64,000 bases of DNA from Microbacterium limosum (lineage in GTDB: Bacteria; Actinomycetota; Actinomycetes; Actinomycetales; Microbacteriaceae): NCBI RefSeq assembly GCF_036324365.1, contig NZ_CP137080.1, positions 1,984,001-2,048,000 of the forward strand, given 5' to 3'. A program made the translations under genes and the position numbers. The number at the start of each line of letters is the position of its first letter. Position 1 is the first letter of the stretch. Positions 1 to 8,054 of the stretch are shown piece by piece. The notes under the pieces were generated by a model that made no database searches, was not told the DNA's origin, and saw only the letters and a program-made list of their open reading frames with translations.

Positions 1-2169
1 CACCTTCACAGGGAAGCCCGCGAAGCGCTCGGTGAAGGTCTCGGAGTGCTGCTTGACCAGGAGGGTCGTCGGCACGAGCATCGCGACCTGCTTGCCGTCC
101 TGGATCGCCTTGAAGGCCGCCCGCACGGCGACCTCGGTCTTGCCGAAGCCGACGTCGCCCGACAGCAGCCGGTCCATCGGGATCGGGCGCTCCATGTCGG
201 CCTTGATCTCATCGATCGTCTGCAGCTGGTCCGGGGTCTCGGCGAACGGGAACGCCTCCTCCAGCTCCCGCTGCCACGGCGTGTCGGGCCCGAACGCGTA
301 GCCCTTGGCCGACATCCGCGCCGAGTAGAGCTTCACGAGCTCCACGGCGATGTCGCGGACGGCCTTGCGCGCCTTGCCCTTGGCCTGCGCCCAGTCGCTT
401 CCGCCCATCTTCGACAGCGCCGGGGCCTCCCCCCCGACGTACCGGGAGAGCTGGTCGAGCTGATCGGTGGGTACGAACAGCTTGTCTCCCGGGTAGCCGC
501 GCTTGGTGGGGGCGTACTCCACCACGAGGTACTCGCGCATGCTCTTGACGGGGTTGCGGCCGCCCGAGGACACCTCCCGCTGCACGAGCTCGACGAAGCG
601 GCCGATGCCGTGGGTGGTATGCACGACGAAGTCGCCGGCCTTCAGCTGCAGCGGGTCGACGACGTTCTTGCGACGAGACGCGAGCTTTTTCACGACGCGG
701 CTGTCGCCGCCGATCGTGCGGCCGTAGAAATCGGCTTCGGTCAGCAGTGCGATGCGCGCATCGGATGCCTCGAAGCCCGCCTCGACGCTCGCCTGCGTCA
801 ACAGCGCCACACCTGCTTCGGGGATCTCGTCGATCGTCTCGGCGACGCGCGCCGCCAGGCCCCGCTCGGAGAGCACATCGCGCGCCCGCTCGACCAGGCC
901 GTGGCCGCTCGCCGCGACGACGACGCTCCAGCCGTCACGGAGGAGTTCGCCGACGTGTTCGGTCGCCCCCTCGACGTTGCCGTGGAAGGACGGCACCGGT
1001 GCGGCGGGGATGCGCGTGGCGACGCCGCCCTCGGCATCCAGCACTCCCTCGGCGGCCGCATCGGCGGCTCCGGAGTCGAACGCGCTGAAGCTCCACCACA
1101 CGCCGCCCCGCTCGCGGGCCGACTCCCGCAGGCTCGCCAGCGGGAGGAAGTCGCCCGACCCGAGGTCGACCGGCACGGCGGCTCCCGCGACGGCGGCGCT
1201 CCACGCGGCCTCGAGGAACTCGCGGTTGGTCTCCTGCAGGGTGAGGGCGCGGGTGACGGCCCTCTCCGGGTCGACGAGCGCGACGGCCGCCCCGGCGGGC
1301 AGGTAGTCGATGAGCGGCACCAGCCGGTCCACGAGCGCCGGCAGCAGGGACTCCATGCCGTCGGCGGGAATGCCCTCGGACATCTTCTCCAGCATTCCCG
1401 CCAGGCCCGGCAGCCCGTCCCGGAGGGCCCCCGCCCGTTCGCGGATGTCGGGGGTCAGCAGCAGCTCGCGGCTCGGGCCGAGGCGCACGGCGTCGACCTC
1501 GCCGGGAAGCGAGCGCTGATCCGCGACCGAGAACGCGCGCACCTCCTCGACCTCGTCGCCGAAGAACTCGATGCGGTACGGATGGTCGGCCACGGGAGGG
1601 AAGACGTCGAGGATGCCGCCGCGGACGGCGAACTCGCCGCGCCGGGAGACCATGTCGACCCGCGCGTACGCGAGCTCGACCAGGCGCTCGGCGATGCGCG
1701 GCAGATCGTAGCCCCGGCCGCCGCGGCGCAGGTCGACCGGTTCCACGGCGTCGAGGCCGGGCGCGAGCGGCTGGATCGCGGCGCGGACCGAGGCGGTGAC
1801 CACGAGCGGCGTCGATCCGTCCCATGCCCCGATCTCGCGCAGGGCCTCGAGCCGCGCACCGATCGTCTCGGCGCTGGGGCTGAGTCGCTCGTGCGGCAGC
1901 GTCTCCCAGGCGGGGAAGGAGAGCACCCGCGCCTCGGGAAGGTAGGCCGACAGCGCGGGCCCCACCTGCTCGGCGCGGCGCCCGGTGGGAGCGATGACCA
2001 GCACCGCCGGCGGCTCGCCCGCGGCAGCCCGCCGCTCCAGCAGCGCCGCGATCGCGGGCGCGACGAGCCCCTCGACGAGCGAGAAGTCGGTGTCGACGGA
2101 TGCGGCCGAGAGCCCCTCACGGAACGCCTCCGAGCGCGCGAGGGCGCGCGTGATCCCGTGAATTGTCAC
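1..2169 (-). CDS. mfd: Transcription-repair coupling factor Mfd (N-terminal part, runs off left edge)
   Basis: Mfd is a translocase that displaces RNA polymerase stalled at DNA lesions and recruits UvrA. The first 723 codons are visible of a family that is usually about 1150-1200 residues long, so the C-terminal translocase half lies outside the window. An N-terminal UvrB-like part is followed by a CarD/RID-type RNA polymerase interaction domain from about residue 500 (DFVVHTTHGIGRF) and by the translocase Walker A (GDVGFGKTE) near residues 670-679. The GTG at 2169 is chosen because it begins the conserved N-terminus and sits 6 bases after a TAGACT hexamer, which suggests a leaderless mRNA. 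It is divergent from the gene at 2253. Family assignment is secure. Confidence 0.96.
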   Translation of the reverse strand, partial: MTIHGITRALARSEAFREGLSAASVDTDFSLVEGLVAPAIAALLERRAAAGEPPAVLVIAPTGRRAEQVGPALSAYLPEARVLSFPAWETLPHERLSPSAETIGARLEALREIGAWDGSTPLVVTASVRAAIQPLAPGLDAVEPVDLRRGGRGYDLPRIAERLVELAYARVDMVSRRGEFAVRGGILDVFPPVADHPYRIEFFGDEVEEVRAFSVADQRSLPGEVDAVRLGPSRELLLTPDIRERAGALRDGLPGLAGMLEKMSEGIPADGMESLLPALVDRLVPLIDYLPAGAAVALVDPERAVTRALTLQETNREFLEAAWSAAVAGAAVPVDLGSGDFLPLASLRESARERGGVWWSFSAFDSGAADAAAEGVLDAEGGVATRIPAAPVPSFHGNVEGATEHVGELLRDGWSVVVAASGHGLVERARDVLSERGLAARVAETIDEIPEAGVALLTQASVEAGFEASDARIALLTEADFYGRTIGGDSRVVKKLASRRKNVVDPLQLKAGDFVVHTTHGIGRFVELVQREVSSGGRNPVKSMREYLVVEYAPTKRGYPGDKLFVPTDQLDQLSRYVGGEAPALSKMGGSDWAQAKGKARKAVRDIAVELVKLYSARMSAKGYAFGPDTPWQRELEEAFPFAETPDQLQTIDEIKADMERPIPMDRLLSGDVGFGKTEVAVRAAFKAIQDGKQVAMLVPTTLLVKQHSETFTERFAGFPVKV

Positions 2170-2175
2170 CCGACC

Positions 2176-2181
2176 AGTCTA
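2176..2181 (-). promoter_or_regulatory. -10 element of mfd, leaderless type
   Basis: TAGACT on the minus strand, followed by a 6-base spacer and the GTG of mfd. A -10 hexamer this close to the start implies that transcription begins at or next to the start codon. No convincing -35 or Shine-Dalgarno sequence is visible. Confidence 0.6.
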
Positions 2182-2240
2182 AGAGCGGGCGCCGACACCG
2201 GAGGCGCCCGGGGCGTCCTCGCCCGCCAGGAGCCGCCGCC

Positions 2241-2246
2241 TAGGAT
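2241..2246 (+). promoter_or_regulatory. -10 element, leaderless type, for the proline-rich membrane protein
   Basis: TAGGAT, a 6-base spacer, then ATG at 2253. It faces away from the mfd -10 element about 60 bases to the left. The position favours ATG 2253 over the in-frame GTG at 2247, which would lie inside the spacer. Confidence 0.6.
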
Positions 2247-2252
2247 GTGGGC

Positions 2253-2897
2253 ATGAGCGAGAAGACGCCGCCCCCCGCCGGCGACGGGTCGGCAGGGGGC
2301 GCTGCGCCCGCATCTCCCCCGCCACCGGCGCCGCCCGTTCCGCCGCTTCCCCCGCTGCCGCCGCTGCCCGCGGCTCCCGTGAGCACCCCTCCCGCCGGCA
2401 CCCACGGGTTCCCGGGCGCGCCGCCGGCCCACCCCGCCCACGTCCCGGCCGCACCGTATCGGTATCCGGTGAGCCCCGCCTACGGCGCCGCCGTGACCGC
2501 GCGCCCCGCGACGGCATCCGGCGCGCTGGGTGTGGTCGCACTCGTGCTCGCGATCGTCGCGTTCCTCATTCCGGCGCTCGTCGCGGGCATCGCGGGATAC
2601 CCGATCGGGGCGGGCGTGGGCGAGCAGCTGAATGTGGCGAGCGCCGAGGGCTGGGACGATCTTTCGGTGCTCAGCCCGGTTCGCGGGTGGATCCTCGCAG
2701 CGGAGATCGCCTTCTGGGCGGGCACCGTCCTCGGCATCTGGGCCATCGCTCAGGGGATCGTCGCGATCGTGCGTGGGCGCGGCCGGGGGCAGGGCATCGC
2801 CGCCCTCGTCGTCGCCGTCGTCGCGCCCATGGTGTTCGGCGTCGTGCTCTACGCGGCTGCGCTCGCCGGCGTCGCCGCGGGTGCCGCAGGCTTCTGA
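2253..2897 (+). CDS. Proline-rich multi-pass membrane protein of unknown function
   Basis: The product has 214 residues. The first 85 or so are rich in Pro, Ala and Gly (PPPAPPVPPLPPLPP) and look disordered and probably cytoplasmic. They are followed by about four hydrophobic helices: ALGVVALVLAIVAFLIPALV, a segment around GWILAAEIAFWAGTVLGIWA, and two near the C-terminus. This is the layout of many actinobacterial DUF4190-like membrane proteins, but I cannot assign a family with confidence. The gene stands alone between divergent mfd and convergent pth, with only 14 bases before the pth stop codon. A start at GTG 2247 is possible but less consistent with the promoter. Confidence 0.75.
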   Translation: MSEKTPPPAGDGSAGGAAPASPPPPAPPVPPLPPLPPLPAAPVSTPPAGTHGFPGAPPAHPAHVPAAPYRYPVSPAYGAAVTARPATASGALGVVALVLAIVAFLIPALVAGIAGYPIGAGVGEQLNVASAEGWDDLSVLSPVRGWILAAEIAFWAGTVLGIWAIAQGIVAIVRGRGRGQGIAALVVAVVAPMVFGVVLYAAALAGVAAGAAGF

Positions 2898-2911
2898 CCC
2901 GCCGCGGCCGA

Positions 2912-3499
2912 TCAGCTCGCGGGCGGCGCGTGGAAGCGCTGCTGCGCCGCCACCAGGCCGTGCTCGATCAGCGTCTCCACCGCGTCGGCGGCGTCGGAGA
3001 GGTGCGCGGCGAGCGTCGCGCGCTCGGCCGAGCCGAACGGGTCGAGCACCCAGTCGGCCGGATCCTGCCGGCCCGGGGGCCGACCGATGCCCACCCTGAC
3101 GCGCGGGAAGTCCGCCGTGCCGAGGGCCTTGGCCACGTCGCGCACGCCGTTGTGGCCGCCGTGCCCGCCGCCGGATTTGAGCTTGATGGTGTCGAACGGG
3201 ATGTCGAGCTCGTCATGGACGACGACGACGCGCCCGGGGTCGACGCCGAAGAAGCGCGCGAGCCCGGCGGCGGGGCCACCCGAGACGTTCATGAAGGAGT
3301 TCGGCTTGGCCAGCACGAGCTTGTCCGCACCGGGGCGCAACCACGTCTCGGCCGTCCGCGCGTTGGCCTTGTGCACGCGGAACACCGCACCGCGTCGCGC
3401 CGCGAGCTCGTCGAGCACCATCTGGCCGACGTTGTGGCGCGTCTTCTCGTATCGCGGTCCGGGGTTGCCCAGACCCACCACGAGCCAGGTATGCGGCAT
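2912..3499 (-). CDS. pth: Peptidyl-tRNA hydrolase
   Basis: Cleaves the ester bond of peptidyl-tRNA released prematurely from ribosomes, recycling the tRNA in the cytoplasm. The 195-residue product matches the family length. It starts with [13 protein letters not shown] and has the conserved Asn12 and catalytic His22 (KTRHNVG), the VHDELDIPF segment with the catalytic Asp, and GGHNGVRD. The ATG at 3499 is preceded by a purine-rich GGAGGGAGAG Shine-Dalgarno. It lies downstream of rplY, a common actinobacterial order, but a strong hairpin between the two suggests mostly separate transcripts. Confidence 0.96.
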   Translation of the reverse strand: MPHTWLVVGLGNPGPRYEKTRHNVGQMVLDELAARRGAVFRVHKANARTAETWLRPGADKLVLAKPNSFMNVSGGPAAGLARFFGVDPGRVVVVHDELDIPFDTIKLKSGGGHGGHNGVRDVAKALGTADFPRVRVGIGRPPGRQDPADWVLDPFGSAERATLAAHLSDAADAVETLIEHGLVAAQQRFHAPPAS

Positions 3500-3544
3500 C
3501 CGGCTCTCCCTCCCTGCGGCGCATCGGTGACGTGAGACGACAAA

Positions 3545-3585
3545 GGGGCACGCCGTGGCGCTCCGTGACGGAGCCGGCGTGCCCC
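3545..3585 (-). terminator. Intrinsic-type terminator hairpin after rplY
   Basis: Two perfectly complementary 11-base arms (GGGGCACGCCG at 3545-3555, CGGCGTGCCCC at 3575-3585) enclose a second smaller stem. On the minus strand the hairpin is followed by CCCCTTTG, a short T-run. It lies 21 bases after the rplY stop and upstream of pth. Confidence 0.7.
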
Positions 3586-3606
3586 CTCGTGCGAGCGGGC
3601 GTCGGA

Positions 3607-4227
3607 TTACTCCGCGTCGGACTCTTCGGACTGCTCGGCGGCGACCTCGGCATCGGCCGCGGCGATCTCGTCCTCGGCGGCCAGCGTCGCGGCGGGCACG
3701 GTGACGGCGACGATGAGGGTCTCGGGGTCGGAGAGCAGGCTCGCGCCGCGGGGCAGCGTCAGCTCGCCCGCCGTGATGTGCGTGCCGTCTTCGAGGCCCT
3801 CGACATCCACCTCGATGTGCTCGGGGATGTGGGTGGCCTCGACCTCGAGCGAGATGCTCGAGGCGTCGAGGGTGGCGATGGTGCCCGGGAAGGGCTCACC
3901 GGTCGTGTGCAGCGGCACGTCGACCGTGACCTTCTCGCCCTTTTTCACGACGAGCAGGTCGATGTGCTCGATGATCTGGTGCACCGGGTCGCGCTGGACG
4001 TCCTTGACGAGGGCGAGCTGCGACGTGCCCTCGACGTCGAGCTCGATGACCGCGTTCGCGCGGCGCACGAGCAGCATCATCTGGTGGCCGGGCAGGGCCA
4101 CGTGCACGGGGTCGGTGCCGTGGCCGTAGATGACGGCGGGGATCTTGCCGGCGGCGCGCAGGCGGCGGGCGAAGCCCTTGCCGAAGCGGGAACGCAGCTC
4201 GGCGGGAACGGTGGTGTCTTCCGACAT
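3607..4227 (-). CDS. rplY: 50S ribosomal protein L25, general stress protein Ctc type
   Basis: Binds 5S rRNA in the large subunit. The 206-residue product is the long TL5/Ctc form: an N-terminal L25 domain (residues about 5-95, with [19 protein letters not shown]), a C-terminal beta domain and an acidic Glu/Ala/Asp tail. The ATG at 4227 has a good GAGGAGAATC Shine-Dalgarno. A minus-strand TAGCAT near 4399-4404 is the likely -10, giving a leader of roughly 170 bases. The terminator at 3545-3585 separates it from pth. Confidence 0.95.
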   Translation of the reverse strand: MSEDTTVPAELRSRFGKGFARRLRAAGKIPAVIYGHGTDPVHVALPGHQMMLLVRRANAVIELDVEGTSQLALVKDVQRDPVHQIIEHIDLLVVKKGEKVTVDVPLHTTGEPFPGTIATLDASSISLEVEATHIPEHIEVDVEGLEDGTHITAGELTLPRGASLLSDPETLIVAVTVPAATLAAEDEIAAADAEVAAEQSEESDAE

Positions 4228-4398
4228 GATTCTCCTCGGGGTGCGCGGCGACGGGCCGCCGCGGTGGTCTGGTTGTCCGCTCGGACGCCGACGTGCGAGG
4301 AGGGCCCCGCGAGGAGCTCACATCACCGCGTCGATCACGGATGCCGGCGCACGCGCCGTGCGGCACGCAGAAGCATCCCTCGCCGAGGGTCACCGGCA

Positions 4399-4424
4399 AT
4401 GCTACCCGACGAAGCCTGTAGCCT
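4399..4424. promoter_or_regulatory. Divergent -10 elements for rplY (minus) and the 41-residue membrane peptide (plus)
   Basis: TAGCAT on the minus strand (4399-4404) and TAGCCT on the plus strand (4419-4424) lie 14 bases apart in the 255-base rplY upstream region. No consensus -35 is evident for either. The rest of this intergenic region shows nothing recognisable. Confidence 0.4.
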
Positions 4425-4482
4425 GAGTACACGAAGCCGGCGCCGTGCGCCGGGCCCCCCGCATCCGAGCCCCGGAGGACCC

Positions 4483-4608
4483 ATGATCGACGGCGCACTC
4501 GTCTCCCACTACCTCGCCTGGTTCATCGCGGCTCTCAGCACGGTCGGCGGAGTGCTCGTCGTCGGCGCATTCTTCGCGATGGGCCGGGCCGGCTACCGCA
4601 AGGACTGA
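4483..4608 (+). CDS. Small single-pass membrane protein, 41 residues, unknown function
   Basis: An ATG at 4483 is preceded by CGGAGGA with a 4-base gap, a strong ribosome-binding site that supports translation of this very short gene. The peptide begins MIDGALVSHYLAW, has one hydrophobic helix (about residues 11-33, FIAALSTVGGVLVVGAFFAM) and ends in a positively charged tail GRAGYRKD, predicting a cytoplasmic C-terminus. Its size resembles small accessory subunits of transporters or oxidases, but no partner gene is adjacent and I do not recognise the family. Confidence 0.6.
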   Translation: MIDGALVSHYLAWFIAALSTVGGVLVVGAFFAMGRAGYRKD

Positions 4609-4644
4609 GCGCCCCTCGCGGGCCGTAGGGGCGCCGAGCCGTGC

Positions 4645-5667
4645 CTACGCGCTCTCGCGTGGCCACACCGCGACGACGACCTTGCCGGAGGCCTGCGAGT
4701 CCTTCGCGACCGCGAACGCGCTCTCCGCATCGTCGGCATCGACCACGTGGGTGATGACGCCCTCGATCGCGGGCTCGCGCGAGAGCAGGTCCAGCGCCGC
4801 GTCGATCTCGTCGTTGAAGCGGAACGTGCCGACGTAGGTCACCTCTTTCGAGATGAACGGAGCGATGTTGAGCAGACGCGCCTCGTTCGGCACCATCCCC
4901 ACCTGCACCACCGTTCCGGCGGGACGCACGGCGGCGAGCGCCGACGAGATGGACGGCGCGACGCCCGAGCATTCGAGGACGACGTCGTAGGCCGATGCGG
5001 GCAGCTCCTCCGCGGTCACGTCGATCGTTCGCGTCGCGCCCAGCGCCCGCGCCCGCTCGAGGGGCCCGGGCAGCACGTCGGTCGCGGTGATCTCGGCGGC
5101 CCCGGCATCCTTCACGGCCGCGATCGCGAGCAGGCCGATCGGGCCCGCGCCCGTCACGAGCACCCGCTTGCCCTCGACGTCGCCCGCCTTGGAGAGCCCG
5201 TGCAGGGCCACGGCGAGAGGCTCGGCGAGCACGGCGCGGCGCACGGACAGCCCGGCCGGCAGAGGGCGCACCATGTCGCGATCCACGAGCAGATACTCCG
5301 CCAGCCCGCCCTGGGTGTGCGGCCAGGTCGACGCACTGCCGAGGTAGGCGCCGTTCGGCCACAGGTGCGGAGCGTGCTCGAGCCCTTCCACCGGCGTGCC
5401 GAACGTCGCCGGGTGCACCGTGACGGGCGTGCCCGCGGGCCAGTCGCCGCTCGGGTCGAGGTCGACCCGCCCCGACACCTCGTGACCGGGCGTGAGGGGC
5501 TCACGCACGACGAAGGCCCCGTTGGCGCCCTCGAAGTAGTAGTGCAGATCCGAGCCGCAGATGCCGACGTAGTCGATGCGCACGCGCACCTGCCCGCGGG
5601 CCGGTGCGGGCGTGTCGACCTCCCTCACGGCAAGGGTCTGCTTGGCGTCGATGAATACGGCACGCAT
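4645..5667 (-). CDS. idnD: L-idonate 5-dehydrogenase-type zinc-dependent alcohol dehydrogenase
   Basis: Predicted to oxidise L-idonate to 5-keto-D-gluconate with NAD(P). The 340-residue medium-chain dehydrogenase has the catalytic zinc ligands Cys37 (GICGSDLHYY) and His61-Glu62 (PGHE) and a Rossmann motif VTGAGPIGLLAI. The segment that normally carries four structural-zinc cysteines contains none here (HPATFGTPVEGLEHAPHLWPN), although the following LGSAST...GGLAEYL matches IdnD proteins. ATG 5667 opens the conserved MRAVFIDAKQ; a start further upstream would run into idnO. It is the last gene of the gntP-idnO-idnD transcription unit. The specific substrate is inferred from neighbours. Confidence 0.8.
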   Translation of the reverse strand: MRAVFIDAKQTLAVREVDTPAPARGQVRVRIDYVGICGSDLHYYFEGANGAFVVREPLTPGHEVSGRVDLDPSGDWPAGTPVTVHPATFGTPVEGLEHAPHLWPNGAYLGSASTWPHTQGGLAEYLLVDRDMVRPLPAGLSVRRAVLAEPLAVALHGLSKAGDVEGKRVLVTGAGPIGLLAIAAVKDAGAAEITATDVLPGPLERARALGATRTIDVTAEELPASAYDVVLECSGVAPSISSALAAVRPAGTVVQVGMVPNEARLLNIAPFISKEVTYVGTFRFNDEIDAALDLLSREPAIEGVITHVVDADDAESAFAVAKDSQASGKVVVAVWPRESA

Positions 5668-5693
5668 GGGGGGCCTTTCGGGGAGGAGAGCGC

Positions 5694-6461
5694 TCAGACG
5701 ACGGCCGTCATGCCGCCGTCGACGAAGATGTTCTGCCCCGAGACGAAGCTCGAGGCGTCCGAGGAGAGGAAGAGCAGGGCGCCGTCGAGCTCGGCGAAGT
5801 CGCCCCAGCGCTGCGCGGGCGTGCGCTGCGTGAGCCACGCGGTGAAGTCGGGGTCATCAACCAGCGCCCGGTTCATCTCCGTCGCGAAGTAGCCCGGGGA
5901 GAGGGCGTTGACCTGGATGCCGTGGCGCGCCAGATCGGCGGCCATGCCCTTCGTGAGCTGGGCGACGCCGCCCTTGGAGGCGGAGTAGGGCGCGATCGTG
6001 TGACGCGCCAGGTGTGACTGCACGGACGCGACGTTGACGATCTTGCCGGAGCCTCGCGCGATCATCGCGGGCGCGACGAAGCGCGAGACGTAGAAGACGC
6101 CGGAGAGGTTCGCGGCGATGATGTCGTCCCAGTCCGAGACGGCGAAGTCCTGGATGGGCGCGCGGCGCTGGACGCCGGCGTTGTTGACAAGGATGTCGGG
6201 GGTCCCGACCCGCGCGAGCAGGTCGGCGACGCCCGCCTCGACCTCCGCCGCATCGGTCACGTCGAAGGTGACCGATGCGGCGGCGCGGCCGGAGAGGCGC
6301 TCGGCCTCGGCCCTCGTGCCCTCGACCGCCGCGGCATCCCGTCCGTGGACGATCAGCCGGGCCCCGGCACGGGCGAGGCCCAGGGCGAGGGAGCGGCCGA
6401 GCCCCCGGGAGGACCCGGTGACGAGGGCGAGGCGGTCGGAGACGTCGAAGAGCGAGGTCAT
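5694..6461 (-). CDS. idnO: Gluconate 5-dehydrogenase-type short-chain dehydrogenase
   Basis: Expected to interconvert 5-keto-D-gluconate and D-gluconate with NADP(H), the step after IdnD. The product is a classical SDR of 255 residues: cofactor motif VTGSSRGLGRSLA near residue 15, the NNAGVQRR motif, catalytic Ser in VASVQSHLARH and the YSASK Tyr-Lys pair. The ATG at 6461 is preceded by a weak GGAGAAGA. It lies 26 bases upstream of idnD and 33 bases downstream of gntP. SDR substrate specificity cannot be read from sequence, so the gluconate role rests on context. Confidence 0.82.
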   Translation of the reverse strand: MTSLFDVSDRLALVTGSSRGLGRSLALGLARAGARLIVHGRDAAAVEGTRAEAERLSGRAAASVTFDVTDAAEVEAGVADLLARVGTPDILVNNAGVQRRAPIQDFAVSDWDDIIAANLSGVFYVSRFVAPAMIARGSGKIVNVASVQSHLARHTIAPYSASKGGVAQLTKGMAADLARHGIQVNALSPGYFATEMNRALVDDPDFTAWLTQRTPAQRWGDFAELDGALLFLSSDASSFVSGQNIFVDGGMTAVV

Positions 6462-6494
6462 GAGTCTTCTCCTGATCGTGGCGGGGGTGCCGGG

Positions 6495-7883
6495 TCAGAG
6501 CATCGAGCCGATGCCGTAGACGACGAGCACGAGGGCGAAGGCCAGCACCGACTCGATCGTCTGCTGCACGGTCCACGTCTTCAGCGTGGTCTTGACGTCC
6601 ATGCCCATGAGCCGACCGACGAGCCAGAAGCCCGAGTCGTTCACGTGGCCGGCGAAGACCGATCCGGCGGCCGTCGCGAGGGTGATCGCGGCGATCTGCA
6701 GGGGGTTGAAGTCGCCCGCGATGACCGCGGGGGCGGCAAGGCCCGCCGCCGTGACGAGCGCGACGGTCGCGGAGCCCTGTGCGAGGCGGATGACGACGGC
6801 GATGATGTATGCGGCGAAGATGATCGGCAGGCCGAGCGCGCTGAGCGAGTCGGCGAGCGCATCGCCGATGCCCGAGGCGCGCAGCACGGCGCCGAACATG
6901 CCGCCGGCACCGGTGATGAGGATGACGGACGCGACGGGCCCGAGGGCGGAGTCGACGATCTTCTCGAGAGCCGAGCCGTTCTCGCCGCGACGACGACCCA
7001 GCACGATCATCGCGACGATGACGGTGATCAGCAGCGCGACGGCGGAGTTGCCGAGGAGGATGAGCGTCTGCGCCCAGAGGTCCTCGACCGGGACGATCCC
7101 GGCGGCGCCGAGGGTCGTGAGCCCCGTGTTGAGGAAGATCAGCAGCATCGGCAGGAGCAGCAGCAGGATGATCGTGCGCGGCTTGGGCGGGTTGACCGGC
7201 TGGTCCTCGTCGATGCCTCCGAAGAGGTTCGGGACGGGCAGCGGGATGCGCGCGGCGACGAACTTGCCCCACAGGTAACCGGAGACGTACCAGACCGGGA
7301 AGGCGATCACGAGCCCGACGACCAGGACGATGCCGAGGTTCGCGCCGTACAGCTCACTGGCGGTCACGGGACCCGGGTGCGGGGGCAGGAAGACGTGCAT
7401 GACCGAGAAGGCCGCGGCCGCCGGGATGCCGAACAGCAGGACGTTGTTGGTCGAGACGCGGCGCGCGATCGCGAAGATGATCGGCAGCATCATGACCAGG
7501 CCCGCGTCGAAGAACATCGGGAAGCCCAGGATGAGCGACGCGATGCCCAGCGCGAACGGCGCGCGCTTCTCGCCGAAGACCTCGACGAACTTGTCGGCCA
7601 GCGCCTTCGCGCCGCCCGAGTGCTCGATGAGGCGACCGAGCATCGCGCCGAGCGCGACGAGCAGGGCGACCGTTCCGAGCGTGCCGCCGAAGCCTCCCGT
7701 CAGCGTCGCGGCGATGGCCGACACGGGCACGCCCGCCACGAAGGCGGTGAGCAGTGAAACGACGATCAGCGTCAAGAAGGCGTGCACCTTGAAGACGATG
7801 ATCATGACGAGGATGAGCGCGATCGCGCCGGCCGCAATGCCGAGAAGCGGCACGGTACCCAGCGTTTGGGTCCAATCTTCCAT
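6495..7883 (-). CDS. gntP: GntP-family gluconate/sugar-acid:H+ symporter
   Basis: A 462-residue polytopic membrane protein with about 12-14 helices and GntP hallmarks such as ALGAMLGRLIEHSGGAKALADKF, FDAGLVMMLPIIF and VFLPPHPGPVTAS. It should import gluconate, idonate or a ketogluconate. ATG 7883 begins MEDWTQTLG. It is the first gene of the minus-strand unit gntP-idnO-idnD and is divergent from the GntR regulator at 8055. A GTGAG/CTCAC inverted repeat between them is a plausible operator. Confidence 0.9.
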   Translation of the reverse strand: MEDWTQTLGTVPLLGIAAGAIALILVMIIVFKVHAFLTLIVVSLLTAFVAGVPVSAIAATLTGGFGGTLGTVALLVALGAMLGRLIEHSGGAKALADKFVEVFGEKRAPFALGIASLILGFPMFFDAGLVMMLPIIFAIARRVSTNNVLLFGIPAAAAFSVMHVFLPPHPGPVTASELYGANLGIVLVVGLVIAFPVWYVSGYLWGKFVAARIPLPVPNLFGGIDEDQPVNPPKPRTIILLLLLPMLLIFLNTGLTTLGAAGIVPVEDLWAQTLILLGNSAVALLITVIVAMIVLGRRRGENGSALEKIVDSALGPVASVILITGAGGMFGAVLRASGIGDALADSLSALGLPIIFAAYIIAVVIRLAQGSATVALVTAAGLAAPAVIAGDFNPLQIAAITLATAAGSVFAGHVNDSGFWLVGRLMGMDVKTTLKTWTVQQTIESVLAFALVLVVYGIGSML

Positions 7884-7989
7884 CGGGATCTCCGTTGATG
7901 TGAGGAATGGGGAGCCGCCCCGATGGGCCGGTGCTCCCGCGTTAGGATTTCGAGCGGCCCGTCGGAGCGGGGATGCCTCGCCGCGAGCC

Positions 7990-8003
7990 GTGAGAATCCT
8001 CAC
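7990..8003. promoter_or_regulatory. Inverted repeat, candidate GntR operator between gntP and gntR
   Basis: GTGAG-AATC-CTCAC. A related half-site GTGAGGAAT occurs at 7900-7908 in the gntP leader. The repeat would cover the predicted +1 of gntP and the -35 zone of gntR, so one bound dimer could repress both. Confidence 0.45.
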
Positions 8004-8009
8004 ACAAAG

Positions 8010-8019
8010 ATCGTATTTT
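8010..8019. promoter_or_regulatory. Back-to-back -10 elements of gntP and gntR
   Basis: ATCGTATTTT reads as TACGAT on the minus strand (8015-8010) and TATTTT on the plus strand (8014-8019); the two hexamers share the TA at 8014-8015. The region is markedly AT-rich for this genome. Confidence 0.45.
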
Positions 8020-8054
8020 TGGCAACATGTCGTCATACCTTTGATCGGAGCATT

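Noticed and set aside
46-2256. Long open frame on the strand opposite mfd (about 736 codons)
   Set aside because: It mirrors the real gene; its Arg/His/Gly-rich composition is typical of antisense frames in high-GC DNA, and mfd on the other strand is unmistakable.
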